NCBI GenBank assembly: GCA_035048485.1
Contig: CM068586.1
Location: forward strand, 27,546,349 to 27,610,348
Direction of reading: 5' to 3'
From: Pteria penguin
Lineage: Eukaryota; Mollusca; Bivalvia; Pterioida; Pteriidae
DNA: 64,000 nt
Every line of letters starts with the position of its first letter. Within the stretch, counting starts at the first letter, position 1. The notes under the pieces were generated by a model, which saw only the letters and a list, made by a program, of their open reading frames with translations, was not told the origin of the DNA and did no database searches. Positions 30,521-53,553 of this stretch are shown here, piece by piece. Made by a program: the position numbers and the translations under genes.

Positions 30521-31182
30521 AGACAACGAAATTAATATTCAGCATTATATCAAAGATAACTACATTAAAACGCGAATAAGCTGATTAGACTTTACTCTGA
30601 TGTGATGATTTGTTTGACTTTGTGACGATAGCGGTCATTATCTAGTAAAGGAAAAAACAAAGTATTTGATGAATATCACTGGCAGATCTTGTAGTTGCAG
30701 AAATGACACTGTTTGGACAAAACAATGCAGCAAGACATCTTTCATTGCATGGCAAGAATTACCTTCATATTTAACCACACGGTAAATCCTGCTAAAATGT
30801 CCTACTTGGGCTACGAACAATCATTCGGAACACATTTTCCAATCTTATAGCTATTATGAATCATTTAGTTAAATGCTGCCAAGCTACATTCAATTCCAGC
30901 AAAGTTAACTATTAGTGATCTATAAACTAATATTGTTCAGTTATTGATGAACAATAATTACGTCATTTTCTGAATTAACAGGTTTTGACATGCGACTTTG
31001 TCTCTTTCCAATGATCTTATCAAAATAATGTCGTTGTCATTTATACAATGGTGTTTTAAGGGAGCACTAACACAGGAGTTCCAGTGAATGCGGGTTTCAC
31101 CGACAAAACAATAAATAATGGATATAGTTTTAATGCTCTAAACGTTTTGATAGATAACTTTTATCTACAATTTAGCAACAAG
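30521..31182. other. Intergenic, no gene seen
   Basis: Ordinary AT-rich sequence between two repeats. Confidence 0.5.

Positions 31183-31270
<88 letters not shown>
31183..31270. repeat. (AT)n microsatellite with one GT interruption
   Basis: An AT tract of about 88 bp interrupted by G at 31205. No family B copy was found next to this one. Confidence 0.96.
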
Positions 31271-31273
<3 letters not shown>

Positions 31274-31589
31274 CAGAGTATAAAATTACATATATATCGT
31301 AATCAATCCCGCTTGGTACTCATAGAGAAGCATTAAGTATTGGCTTAACGTAGCTTGTCAGAAAAGTAATATAGTTTCCAAATATGTTAAATACACATTA
31401 TATACTCAGTAATACTATTACATTTACCCGAAGAGTTCGGCTTATGTTCATACGGTCATCATGTAAGCCCGAGGTACATACTTTTAAAAGATCCGCATAT
31501 CTTATTAAATCGGTTTTGTGAGTATCTCCCTCTGTGTAGATCTGTCTGCAACTTTGTTCTTTGGCGATTATTATACTCCCGCAAACGAA

Positions 31590-32545
31590 GTTGGGGGGGG
31601 GGGGGGGGGTATAGGAATCACCTTGTCCGTCTGTCTGTCTGTCCGTCCGTCTGTCCAGAAAACTTTAACCTTGACCATAACTTTTGAACCAAAAGAGACT
31701 GGGTATTCATACTATACATGTATATTCTTTGTGGCAAGACCTTTCTTTTGGTACCAAAATGTTTGACCTTGTGACCTTAGTCTTGACATTTGACCTACTT
31801 TTTAAAACTTTAACGTTAGCTATAACTTTTGAACCAAAAGAGACTTGTTAGTCATACTGCACATGTATATTCCTTGGGGTAAGACCTTTTTTTGGTGCCA
31901 ACATTTTTAACCTTGTGACCTTGGCCTTGACATTTGGCCTACTTTTTAAAAACTTTAACTTTAGCCATAACTTTTGAACCAAAAGAGACTGGGTATTTAT
32001 ACTACACATGTATATTCCTTGTGGCAAGACCTTTCTTTTGATACCAAAATGTTTTACCTTTTGGTGCCAACATTTATTACCTTGTGACCTTGGCCTTGAC
32101 ATTTGGCCTACTTTTTAAAAACTTTAACTTTAGCCATAACTTTTGAACCAAAAGAGACTGGGTATTCATACTACACATGTATATTCCTTGTGGCAAGACC
32201 TTTCTTTTGGTACCAAAATGTTTTACCTTTTGGTGCCAACATTTATTATCTTGTGACCTTGGCCTTGACATTTGGCCTACTTTTTAAAAACTTTAACTTT
32301 AGCCATAACTTTTGAACCAAAAGAGACTGGGTATTCATACTACACATGTATATTCCTTGTGGCAAGACCTTTGTTTTTGGTACCAAAATGTTTTACCTCT
32401 TGGTGCCAACATTTATTACCTTGTGACCTTGGCCTTGACATTTGACTTACTTTTTAAATACTTTAACCTTAGCCATAACTTTTGAACCAAAAGAGACTGG
32501 GTATTCATACTACACATGTATATTCCCTGTGGCAAGACCATGTTT
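31590..32545. repeat. Tandem array of about 169-bp units with a poly-G and (CTGT)n leader
   Basis: It opens with a run of 17-18 G, then GTCCGTCTGTCTG-type repeats. About five units follow containing CCATAACTTTTGAACCAAAA, GAGACTGGGTATTCATACTA, CACATGTATATTCCTTG, TGGCAAGACCTTTCTTTTGG and GACCTTGGCCTTGACATTTG. Successive TTGGCC landmarks at 31920, 32090, 32259 and 32429 are about 169-170 bp apart. Both strands have open frames because the period keeps frames partly open; this is not evidence of coding. Confidence 0.92.
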
Positions 32546-33309
32546 TTATGTATATTATAAGCAACATATATACAAAGAGGTATCTGGAATAATTCCAAAT
32601 GATGCCAGTAATAGAAAACATTTTTGACATTTAACATCACAGAAAAAAAAAATAGTTGTCGAAATTCAGAGTAATAATAATAATGATGATGATGATGATG
32701 ATAATATATGCTTTTACTGTTTTGTACAACTTAAGAAATATTTTCTATTAAATATTGCCACAGACTACATGAAAATTCGAATTACTATACATTATTGTAA
32801 AGATTTCAGACTATAATACACAACAGAATCGAAATAGAATTTCAGTGTGTACAAGACTTGTATGTTATAGAGTAACAAATCCTCTATAGTAATCCTACAG
32901 TAAACCACAGTATTCACAACTACATCAAAAGTCATAAGCTAATAATTCTCTGAATGTATGCTACTCGTACGATGGCTTTACCATGCCATCTGGCACAACT
33001 CTCCGATAACGTGCGTAATAATTTTGTGTGGGACGGATATAGTCCCAAATTCAATTACTTCCAAATCTGGAATTCTGTCACTGGCTTATGATAATAAATA
33101 TACATGTAGGCTCTCTTTCTCATATGTTTCAATACATTTTCTGTATATTTATATGACCAGAAGTGAGAATTTGTGAAGTGATGTGATACTTTAGTATTGA
33201 ATTAGATTTTTATATCAAAGCAAGGGGATTTCCATAGGTAAAGATAGATTCTATCACTAATAAAGGATTTGAATCGAAATACTTATAATAAATACCAGAA
33301 TATATATAC
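32546..33309. other. Intergenic, no gene seen
   Basis: It holds a short (TAA)n/(TGA)n tract at 32673-32705 and otherwise plain AT-rich sequence. Confidence 0.5.
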
Positions 33310-33573
33310 CTGTATTAATTTTGGAGAATCAGTTACGCATTTTGGCACCTTATGTCTCTTCCGAGCTGCTCAGGGCCTAAATTGTGGAAGTCGATAGTAT
33401 GAATATCAAACACATTATCAAACTGACCTAACATCAGAACCCAAAGGACCCATTTAATGACAGAGCTATGCATAAGATAGACACTGTTAAGCTTTAGAAT
33501 AATCTACAAACTATTTTCAAAGTTATTTTGAAGTATATAATTATTTTGGATCAGCGCAGAAGCAATAAATTGG
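33310..33573 (+). repeat. Dispersed repeat family B, longer copy
   Basis: Blocks in order: TACGCATTTTGGCACCTTAT, GTCTCTTCCGAGCTGCTCAG, GACAGAGCTATGCATAAGAT, then TTGAAGTATATAA before the (TA)n tract. The last two blocks match the inverted copy near 35.8 kb. Confidence 0.7.
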
Positions 33574-35985
<2,412 letters not shown>

Positions 35986-36151
35986 GCTGATAATGACTTA
36001 TACAGCTTCCTCCATTGCCTTGGTGATGCCCAAATACCTTACACTTAGATTGAATGTCTATCAAAACATGGCAAGGGAGTGTCAGACTCGAATGAAAGTT
36101 TATTCTTTGTAGAATTATTACGACAGTTCACGTTTCTCCAATGTTTGTGAA

Positions 36152-36235
36152 GCCAGTGTAGCTTAATTGTTGAGGAGGTTAGATCATGACCGAAAGATCC
36201 CGGGTTCGTGTCGCATTGTGGCTTGTCTGTTGTAT
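36152..36235 (+). mobile_element. tRNA-like SINE head of a second type
   Basis: AGTGTAGCTTAATTGTTGAG (box A-like) and AAGATCCCGGGTTCGTGTC (box B-like) are about 45 bp apart, as in a tRNA. The body differs from the 11.3-kb SINE family, and no target-site duplication was found. It is probably a SINE remnant rather than a tRNA gene because the arms do not pair well. Confidence 0.5.
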
Positions 36236-36495
36236 CATTTCCTCCTAATAAAAGTGTAAATCCGAGGTTCTGTGACACGTAAGACTCCTCCTTGCTTCGA
36301 GTGATTCTATTTTATGGACTCAACCGACTTGTAGCTCCACGTGTTATGATCTATCTGCTCTGATTTGTCAGTTTGGGACGTTGTTCAATTTACCATTCGC
36401 AAAAGTGGCCTTGTTCATAATTAAACATGGTTATTTTGTATAATCTGGATTTTCACTTATTTATCTTTAAAATAGTTTTACAAAATTAATATAAA

Positions 36496-36786
36496 TCGAC
36501 AGATCTTGTTTGGTCGTAACTTTTGGTGTATGATATATGTTTCTACGAAGAAGCATTCGTATTCTAAAGGGAAAAATCATTTTAGATAGGGCGTTTTCTA
36601 TTTTAATTTTGACGTGACGTCGCTAATGTTTAACATTGAGTCTATGGGAAACTTGGCGACGCCACGTCAAAATTTAACATGAAAATCGACCTATCTAAAA
36701 TTGATTTTTTTTCTATAAAATATGAACGCTTCTTCATACAAACATATAGCATACACCAAAAGTTACGACTAAACAAGATCTATCGA
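36496..36786. mobile_element. Palindromic foldback/MITE-like element
   Basis: Two arms of about 125-130 bp are inverted copies of each other. Landmarks on the left arm are TCGACAGATCTTGTTTGGTC, GTAACTTTTGGTGTATGATA, GAAGAAGCATTCGTATT, CATTTTAGATAGG and TTTTGACGTGACGTCGC. The right arm matches in reverse complement with scattered changes. A 30-bp spacer near TTTAACATTGAGTCTATGGG separates them. No reading frame is present, as expected for a non-autonomous element. Confidence 0.85.
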
Positions 36787-38020
36787 ATGGTTTTGCCTTT
36801 TTGCAATTATTCTGAAGATGAATAACTGAAAATCCAGATTTTCCAGTTTCCAGAGTGAGTGGCGCGGACAGTACAAGAAAACTGTATTGAATACAAATGA
36901 TTTATAAAACATAGCCGTTTGATATGTACTGCAACTGGGTTGTCTGGACGTTTTGTGTACTTTTATGATTAATCGACGCATATGGAAAAATACCATCGCT
37001 TTGTTATGATCGGAGTATTTCTCCTTGGTCCGCTAATGAGGACCATTGTGTTAATTATTCAGAGATACAATGACTAACGCTTTTTGCATTCTGATTGAAA
37101 CGAACAAGATTGAAAATAATAAAAGCGAAATTTTAAAAGAAAAGCTTAAAGGGGGTAAGAACAAGTAATTACTTGTATTAAAAACATTTACCGTCTTTTC
37201 TGCAGAACAATGAGCTTCAATTTTCATTAAGGTCCTACCATGAGTCAACAAGAAAAAATGATAAATATAGAAAATTTGAATCACCATCACAATGATGAGT
37301 GTGTCTTTAAAGTAATTACACCAAGTTACATTCTTTTGAGTGAGCTATTGTTTTTGAAAAGAAACCAATCTAATTGCGCGTGTGATAAATGTTTGGCATA
37401 GTGTTATCTAATGCAGTTAGAATCGTATCTTTCGCGGCTAATTCTTTTCAAAATACCAGAGAGAAAGAAAAAGAACATATGTTTGGAATGCATTTGACAA
37501 AGTAAAAGGACGCATTACGACTCTTTGTAATTTTCCAACAATTCTTTAACCCATTTTGATAACGTAATTGTTAGTAGTAATTGTTGAAATTATGACAAAG
37601 TTTTACTTTCAAAACGTATCCCTAATTAACGCTTTAAACTATTTGAAAACATTCTGATATTTAGAATAATTTAAGAGGTATTTATCAAACAAAGCGATAT
37701 TTGTCAACACATCCTTACGGGTATGAAACACGACGAAAAACAATGTGATTGGCAATAAATGCACAATATTTGAGATTTTTTTATCAAATACTAAGCTCTT
37801 TTCTGTGTGATTAAATTTATATTTTTTAAATCAAAATTGAAATGATGTTTATTTGTATTTAAATGCTAAAATATGCATGCAACTGATGTGATTTAACTTG
37901 TTTTTCAAAATCATATTTACTTTTTAAAGACGTCGATTGCGTATAAAAATAATTTGAAAAAAGAAATGCTTTGTATTAGTATTTTCCGGTTTGGTTTCTT
38001 AGCATTCTTGTGACTAATAA

Positions 38021-38090
38021 AGCAGGAAACGCTCACTCCTCCCGAGCACCTGGTCTCACCTCTGAATTTCAGGGGTCCGTAAATGTCCAC
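38021..38090 (+). repeat. Dispersed repeat family A copy
   Basis: GCAGGAAACGCTCACTCCTC is followed by GAGCACCTGGTCTCACCTCT and AGGGGTCCGTAAATGTCC. This copy shows the fullest 3' part of the family in the window. Confidence 0.65.
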
Positions 38091-38150
38091 TGCTTTACAT
38101 TGTGGTTAGTGCCGTAGACATGTGACACCAGTTACTTCCGTATTTTACTC

Positions 38151-38275
38151 AGGTCTAACGTCGCTTTAACTGTTTAATAAAATTTCGGCCTTATCAGGAC
38201 ATGGAAGCTGGAAGTAAATAACCTCTTAATCAATGCTCAGTGCGAGGCTTGATCACGGATCGCCATCTATCGCTT
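38151..38275 (-). mobile_element. Worn SINE copy of the 11.3-kb family
   Basis: TAACGTCGCTTTAACTG, TTATCAGGACATGGAAGC, TAAATAACCTCTTAA and CTTGATCACGGATCGCC appear in the same order as in the minus-strand copies at 23.7 and 57.0 kb. The box A end is lost or diverged. Confidence 0.5.
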
Positions 38276-39088
38276 AGTTTTTACCCAAAAGATGTTCTTG
38301 AGGGTATTTCTGTATCTTATGTATGTACTTTTAGATATACACCGTATATAAATAACACTGATAGTGGCAAACTGGTGTAATGACATTTTGCTGGGTGAGA
38401 TTCTGTGAGATTATGGCTTGAGATGCATATGTCAGACGATGCTAAACCATATATGTGACAGTATTACATTATCGAAAGGAAACGAAACACCGTGATATAA
38501 TTAGATTTATTGGGAAGTTGTCATTGGTTCCACCTACTGTGTCCTACCCCTGATACTAATCATTAATAGGAAGATGGAGTGTCCGGGCGATTTGACATGT
38601 AGAACTTGCTTGCAGCTTTTGCATTTTTTTTTTTGACGGCAAATAATTGGCATACTCATTATTTCACTCTTTACATTTTATTATGTCACCTTGTCAGAAA
38701 ATTGTCAACTTGTCAACAAATATTTGACAAGTCGACATAAAGGTCTGAGAACTCCAATCTGCAGTTTTCCATCATATATCTCATTTCAATGCTTAAATAG
38801 GAAGTTAGATACAGACAGTTTAGAAATATGAAATGCCTACAGAGAAATTGATAACGATATTTGTATGTCATACATGTAATTATTGTGTTTCTGTAGTGTG
38901 TTTATTTACATTTTTAACATATCAGTTTACATTTATAAATTACTATAGGTTATGGATTCGTCTGAGGAAAATTTATTAAATAAAATTTTAACCAAATTCA
39001 AAAGTGATAGATTTTACATCGTAAATTGCCTTGATTGAAACATGTAAAACATTCAAATGTGATTTTTCTAAAGGAGATGGTAATATCG

Positions 39089-39090
<2 letters not shown>

Positions 39091-39142
<52 letters not shown>
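39091..39142. repeat. (AAT)n microsatellite
   Basis: About 17 trinucleotide units. Confidence 0.95.
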
Positions 39143-39143
<1 letters not shown>

Positions 39144-39354
39144 CATTACTGATAATCTTAATATTTTAGTATATGATACTTTTATTTTGGAATTCGAAGA
39201 AGAAGACAACTTTGAATACATAACTCTCAGGCAACTCCAAGGGTACACGAAGTTATATTTTAATACATGTATAACATGTTAGTTAAAGATAACAAGACGT
39301 TGACTTTTTAAGTACAGTATTGTTAATCATTTCATGGATATTATGAATCCTGAT

Positions 39355-39500
39355 GCTCACATAAAGTGACGTGTCGCACTTCCATTTTCAGCATGGTATT
39401 AATCCTATCGAGTTGTAAGCTGTCATTTGGCCACGCCCCATCTTCCTTCGCGAACCTCCCACATCGATTATTGGATAGCAATTTGTTGCAATAGATAAAC
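39355..39500 (+). promoter_or_regulatory. Likely promoter-proximal region of Bar gene 2
   Basis: The interval 180-325 bp upstream of the start codon is GC-richer than its surroundings. It contains AAGTGACGTG, ATTAATCC (paired-type/Otx-like), GGCCACGCCCC (Sp/KLF/Gli-like) and ATTATTGGAT (inverted CCAAT). No TATA box is convincing. The call is inferred from position and composition. Confidence 0.4.
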
Positions 39501-39679
39501 AGCATGCTGTGGTATTTTGTTCAATTCGTAGTTTCCATTTCGTATTTATAACACCTTATGAAAATGCTTCAGAAGATTTTATTTGTCATCTTTTGTTTAT
39601 TTTAGAGTTAATAATTGCTCAAAGAGACATCTATATTTATTTGTGTTCGTATTTGTTGGATTAATTGAAATATTTGAAA

Positions 39680-48419
<8,740 letters not shown>

Positions 48420-50610
48420 TGTATCTGAATTGCAATTTTAACTGATGGAGGCAATCTGGACTAATATTTATTTTACTAATTTTCAATTATGATTACATGT
48501 ATGTATATATAAATGTTTACGTACATCTATGTATAAATATATTTCTGCATGTTCTTGTGGTAAATTTTAACAAAAAGAAAATAAATTGTCCATATATATT
48601 TCTGCATACACTATCTATAGCAGTAGATCAGTATTTTATTTCAACAATAATTTGGAACTCACATTTTCGACGTAATGTGTCTCAATATTTATGGAAGTGA
48701 TTGTTTAAAATTTTCTGTAGTGAAAATAGAAATAATTAACTCCAGAATATTCCTTCAAATGTATGGCAAAATTAACAGATGCCCACTACAGTATAGCATT
48801 TATTAAAATTAACAGTGATATCACTGCTTTGATATAACAGATGGAGAATACTGTAAAATCATTGTAAAATTCAAGTACATAATGCAAAAGTAAACAAAAT
48901 TTGAATATTTACAATAAAAATTTTTGTTGATGTATGTTTACATGTTTTACATTATATTGGTTTCAAAAATTTAAATACTTACTCGAACCTTTGCATCTTA
49001 TTCTTGTTATTTGTTTTTTAAATGTGATACTAAGGCAACATTTGACAAGTGTATAGATCGATTTTGAGAAGCAATTGTCGCCATAGAAATCACCGAACCA
49101 GTGCACTCTTTGTGAAGACCAGAAAGAGGAATATCATCGGATATATAATTGGTCAAATACTTCTTAAATTGGAATCATTCAGTGGTTTTTATTGTTTTGA
49201 TTTGTTTGCTTTATTTTGATTATTTATTTGCTTATATATAAATATAAATATACATGTTAATTTTGTTCGGGGAGGGGTTGCTTTGGGTGTCGTCTGCTTT
49301 CTTCTAAAAATCGGGCTTCACCGATGTATTAAGTTTGTATAACGCAGCAAATATACAAAAACGCTACAGCATTGTGTATATAGAGATATATAAACTAATA
49401 CATTGGTTTGTATTATTTAACGGTAGATAAGATACACCATTATTTATACTGGTGAAAGTCAATGTGTAACGAAACAGAATAAAGAGTGTTGAATTACACG
49501 ATTTCATACGACTGATTTTAAATCAAATGTATAAATTAAATCATCAGTTCCTTTGGCACTATATTTTCTTCTACACACATTTGACAAAGCTGTAGGGTTA
49601 TGTAATTGTAAAATAATTTTTGTTCTCATTTTTCAGTGAAATGCATTTGTGAAAACGAACAATATTGTCAAATTAAAAGGAAGTAGCGCGTGAAACTTTC
49701 TCATTTTCCCACAATTCATCCTTCGATGTCATATAATAAAGCGATTGAGTCATAGATAGAAACCTAGACAGTTTATATACGTGTATATTCCTAACAAACA
49801 CATACACATCACGATGAATGTATTATACATGGCTATTTTCGCAATCTGAACCAATAAATATGGTATCGATCCTTTATCACTCAATGAACAGTCTTTACTC
49901 TCAATCGGCGGCTTGCAGTCAAGGCGAGCATGGCTCGATTCCTGGAATATGCAGCAATATTATAGAGATTGGAATCCGTATAGAATAATTGATTAAAATA
50001 AAAAGTAGTTGTCGAAGTACCACACTCAAACTGAAATATAATGATGTATGTTTAAATCTGTCGTTGAATTCATATATAACCCATAATTATGTATATAGTA
50101 TAGGGGTTTTTTTTTAAATTTGAGTTAAACATGTATTGAACATTATGTTTAATATACTTCGGCAGGTTATATGTAAAGGGAACTGATTTAATGAAATTCA
50201 ATACTTTACCTGCGTCGGTAAGAGGTTGATGTCCCCGTAAACCTTCCTCTCGACAGGAAAATCACAAACGATGAAAACGAAAGGTGATTAGGCATCTCCA
50301 TAGTAGACTTTTTATCGTCAAGTAGATTTTATCGTGAATCGCAAACGTAGTGCATTATAACGTTATACCGTCAATGCATACATTATTCATTTTATACATA
50401 TATGAAGTATAACGCTCAACTTTTGAGTACAATTCGTATTGGAAGAAGAAAGTAGGTTGTATTCTCTTGCGTCTTATAGATATTGCATTTTCTTTATCTA
50501 TTGTTATCTTCTATCCCTTACTCTTTACCACAAAAAAACCCCAAACAAAAACAAAAACGAAAAGACACTACAGAAAAATATAAAGAAGTATGAAATAATT
50601 ATTAAATAAC
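48420..50610. other. 3' flank of gene 2, no further gene seen
   Basis: Contains the gene 2 3' UTR and AT-rich intergenic sequence. No repeat family is recognised. Confidence 0.5.
48580..48585 (+). promoter_or_regulatory. Possible polyadenylation signal of gene 2
   Basis: AATAAA lies about 160 bp after the stop codon. Several other AT-rich hexamers occur nearby, so this is one candidate only. Confidence 0.35.
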
Positions 50611-51135
50611 AAGAGGCCCAAGTGGGCTTATATTGCTCACCTGAGTACCTAGATTATCTGTCATGCAGGAAGGAAGAAGTTGTTTATTTTTGCATTACTG
50701 TGACTAAGGCAACACAAATGTTGAAAATATGTCAAGTTTTATTTCAGACCAGAATAAAAAACAATAACAGTTTTTTGCACATCCATTCAGGTGATTATGA
50801 TATTAAGCATTTGCTTTGTCTCTGCAAGATGTGATTCAGGGCAACAAGTTAGTCATTTTCTTTAGGAAGGGCCTTTTGTTGACTGATTTCAAGTCTGGGT
50901 CATGAACAACAATTTTTTCAAATATTGTCCAGATCCAACTTAAAATGGCGTTATTTTATATGTTGAGTGTAGAGAAACATCTGAAAACTTATTTAGATGT
51001 GTAAAGAAATGAAAAAAAAAAATTGACCACAGCTGGATTTGAACAGCTACTCTCCATATTTTAATCACCAAGTGGTATATGTACCATTGTGAGACTTATT
51101 TTTAGACATGGTGGCACCATCTATTGACCAACTTG

Positions 51136-51241
51136 GATGAAATGTACAAAATTGATAGAGGACCTATAGTACTTCATGTAAACCATGTGATGAAATGTAC
51201 AAAATTGATAGAGGACCTATAGTACTTCATGTAAACCATGT
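51136..51241. repeat. Perfect 53-bp tandem duplication
   Basis: The block starting GATGAAATGTACAAAATTGA and ending GTAAACCATGT is repeated with no difference at 51136-51188 and 51189-51241. This implies a recent event inside the family C element. Confidence 0.95.
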
Positions 51242-51487
51242 TTCATTAAATTCTTTTAAGTGGTTTAACAGCAAAAGTTAAAAAAGGGAAGAACTGTCCC
51301 TATACACCCTCATTTGGAAGTCTTAAAAAATTTATAGAAAATCCAAAAATTGAGATATTGACAAAATTCTTTCAGAATAACATTTCTTATCATAATTTTG
51401 ATCAAAATTGTCCATAAGAAATAATCCTTATCAATTAACTAGGAAATACGACACTTTTCTGCATTGATATCACCAAGTCCAAAAAAC

Positions 51488-51652
51488 ATGTCAAAAAAGT
51501 TATAAAATTTGATTTTGGAAGGGAACCAAAATGACAAGACTTCTTCACTCATCCCTCTTGATCATTTCTATGTATGATCAAGAGGGATGAGTGAAGAAGT
51601 CTTGTCATTTTGATTCCCTTCCAAAATCAAATTTTATAATTTTTTTTGACAT
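51488..51652. repeat. Near-perfect hairpin with 77-bp arms and 10-bp loop
   Basis: The left arm 51488-51564 and the right arm 51575-51652 are reverse complements apart from one internal mismatch (AACC versus GATT) and a small difference in the A/T run. The loop is TTTCTATGTA. The arms include GACAAGACTTCTTCACTCAT and CCCTCTTGATCA. Confidence 0.95.
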
Positions 51653-51772
51653 ACATACAGCCAGTATGGAGACGAAGATTGTCAAAGGAGGGTACTCTTT
51701 TGTGACCTAAATTCTTGACAAAATTCTTTCACATTAATATTCCTTCGGCTTGGGTGAGCTAAAAGGGGGGGG

Positions 51773-53362
51773 GGGAGTAAATAAACGTGTGTATGAAATT
51801 CTGTATAGATAAATAAGTAAACAAAAACATACAAACAAATATACGTGCATGACGCTATGTAGATAGAATTTAACTGAATATATCACATTTTTGTCTATAC
51901 CTGTCGAAGATAGGTGATTGTCTAAGGATACTGCGGTTTTCCTGCCATTAAAGACAACCGATTACCGTGTAATTCTAGGTGAAAAAATCCTGGAGTAGCA
52001 GATTAACGTTTGACTGATTGTTGCTTACCACTGAATCAAGATTATTCACCTATCTGGTGCCGACACCTGCCTGTTTGCTTAATGTATTAAGACCTGAGTA
52101 ACGATCTACAAGCCAACGTAATGTCTCACTCTTGACTGAGTAACATTTTGCAAATGTAAAACTTCCTACCATAGGTTACCTGGGTATATGCTGGGATAAG
52201 GTCTGTTGTTGATAAACACAAAAGAAACTGTACTGAATGTAATTCTATTTATATTTTTAAAATGTAAAGCAGTAGCTTTTTCTGGGAAGAAAAATTTCAT
52301 GAAATGTTTTAAAATACAGCTAAATGTATTGAAATAATCCGCTTTTCAGTCACAATACCGTAATAGTATAGGAAGAAGTTTGGAATCTTATTTGAGATAT
52401 TAATAATTTATTAGTATCAAGTCATCCGTGCTAAATTACAGTTCAAGTTTTCTCTATATACTTAATGAATACTATTATTAACTTTTATAGGTATTTGTAA
52501 GTATTATGAATGCACAACGATATCAAATATATCAGTGGTCTCGGACATCACTTTTATATTATTTTGTATGTTTTGTTATATTGCCTCTGTACTTTTCACA
52601 TAACAGTGTTGAGTATAAATACTCTTAAACATGTGGTCTCACCGGAAAAATGACACTCCGAGTCAAACTCGGTCACTCCCATCCCAAACCGACCCAGATT
52701 CTGCGCAATATCAATGATATATGTAAACTTTTTTTCAGTATTGATTACCTCTATCTATAAATGTGGAACATCGCTCAACTAATTAATGCGTACTCACAGA
52801 TACTGTTTGAGTTTTGAATAGCACAACAAGAGAAGCTTTATTTTTTCAATTTGCTCTGTGTGTTTGTAAACTTACGACAATAATTTGCTATTAAGTTGAT
52901 GAGCCGGCTTAACAGGTATTGAGGAAATTATTGCTAAAGTATGCTTCATGGAAACCGGAAGTGAGCTCAGAAATAAAATCTCCAATACGGGCTGTAATAG
53001 ACTGAGAGATTAACTGTATCAATTACAACTAAATATGTACAACATCCTCCATTTCAGACGCTATTTTACGTCCTTTATTTGCTTTTTAGCTATATTTTGG
53101 AACATACCTGTGCAATTATCGTGCAGTCTCATCCTGAGAAGGCATCAACAGGTGTATCTTGTATCTAATTAATCATGTTTATATGATCGCTAATTAATTA
53201 CCGTATAGAGAGTTGCAGAGAAATGTTAATGTCACTTTACATTTCAAATTATTTTGTCAAATTTACCCATCTATTATACATACCCGGGAGCTATGAAGCG
53301 TTTGATGGACGTTCTGTATTATTCACTATTGGACGTGTCTTCATTTTGTTATCATTCTCTTT
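51773..53362. other. Intergenic, no gene seen
   Basis: AT-rich sequence. Nothing recognised. Confidence 0.5.
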
Positions 53363-53553
53363 GGCGGATTTAGAGGGGGGTTGCATTCCCTGCCCCCCCC
53401 CCTTTTGGTCGGAAAATTTTACCCCAAAAAAAGGTCATTTTCGACCATTTTGGGGACTGCAACCCCCCCCCCCCTTTCCAGACCAAATAGTGCAAAACAT
53501 TAGTCATGGGAGACTGCAACCCCCGCCCATTTTCAAAAATTTCTAGATCCGCC
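53363..53553. mobile_element. Short MITE-like repeat with GGCGGATTTAGA / TCTAGATCCGCC ends
   Basis: Ends GGCGGATTTAGAGGGGGG and TTTCTAGATCCGCC are inverted complements over about 12 bp. The inside is a chain of G and C homopolymers with two TGCAACCCCC blocks. GGCGGAT(C/T)TAG-bounded repeats are widespread in invertebrate genomes. No target-site duplication is clear. Confidence 0.6.

Larger units (their letters stand above)
36787..39354. other. Intergenic, no gene seen
   Basis: It holds a family A copy, a worn SINE and an (AAT)n tract, listed separately. No exon is recognised. Confidence 0.5.
50611..51764. mobile_element. Dispersed repeat family C, about 1.15 kb, non-autonomous
   Basis: The left end AAGAGGCCCAAGTGGGCTTA leads to TTGCTCACCTGAG. 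The right end CTTCGGCTTGGGTGAGCTAA carries the complementary GGTGAGC. I recall ends of this type as a common dispersed repeat in mollusc genomes. The inside has no reading frame. It contains a tRNA-like minus-strand segment (around 51021-51093, with CAGCTGGATTTGAACAGC), a perfect 53-bp duplication and a long hairpin. Exact boundaries are uncertain. Confidence 0.65.

Noticed and set aside
31848..32640. Several 60-85 codon frames on both strands with similar sequences
   Set aside because: They are the same 169-bp tandem repeat read in different frames. Similarity between them reflects the DNA repeat.
49915..49960. tRNA-like string with GCTCGATTCC
   Set aside because: Only a loose box B match, with no box A at the proper distance.
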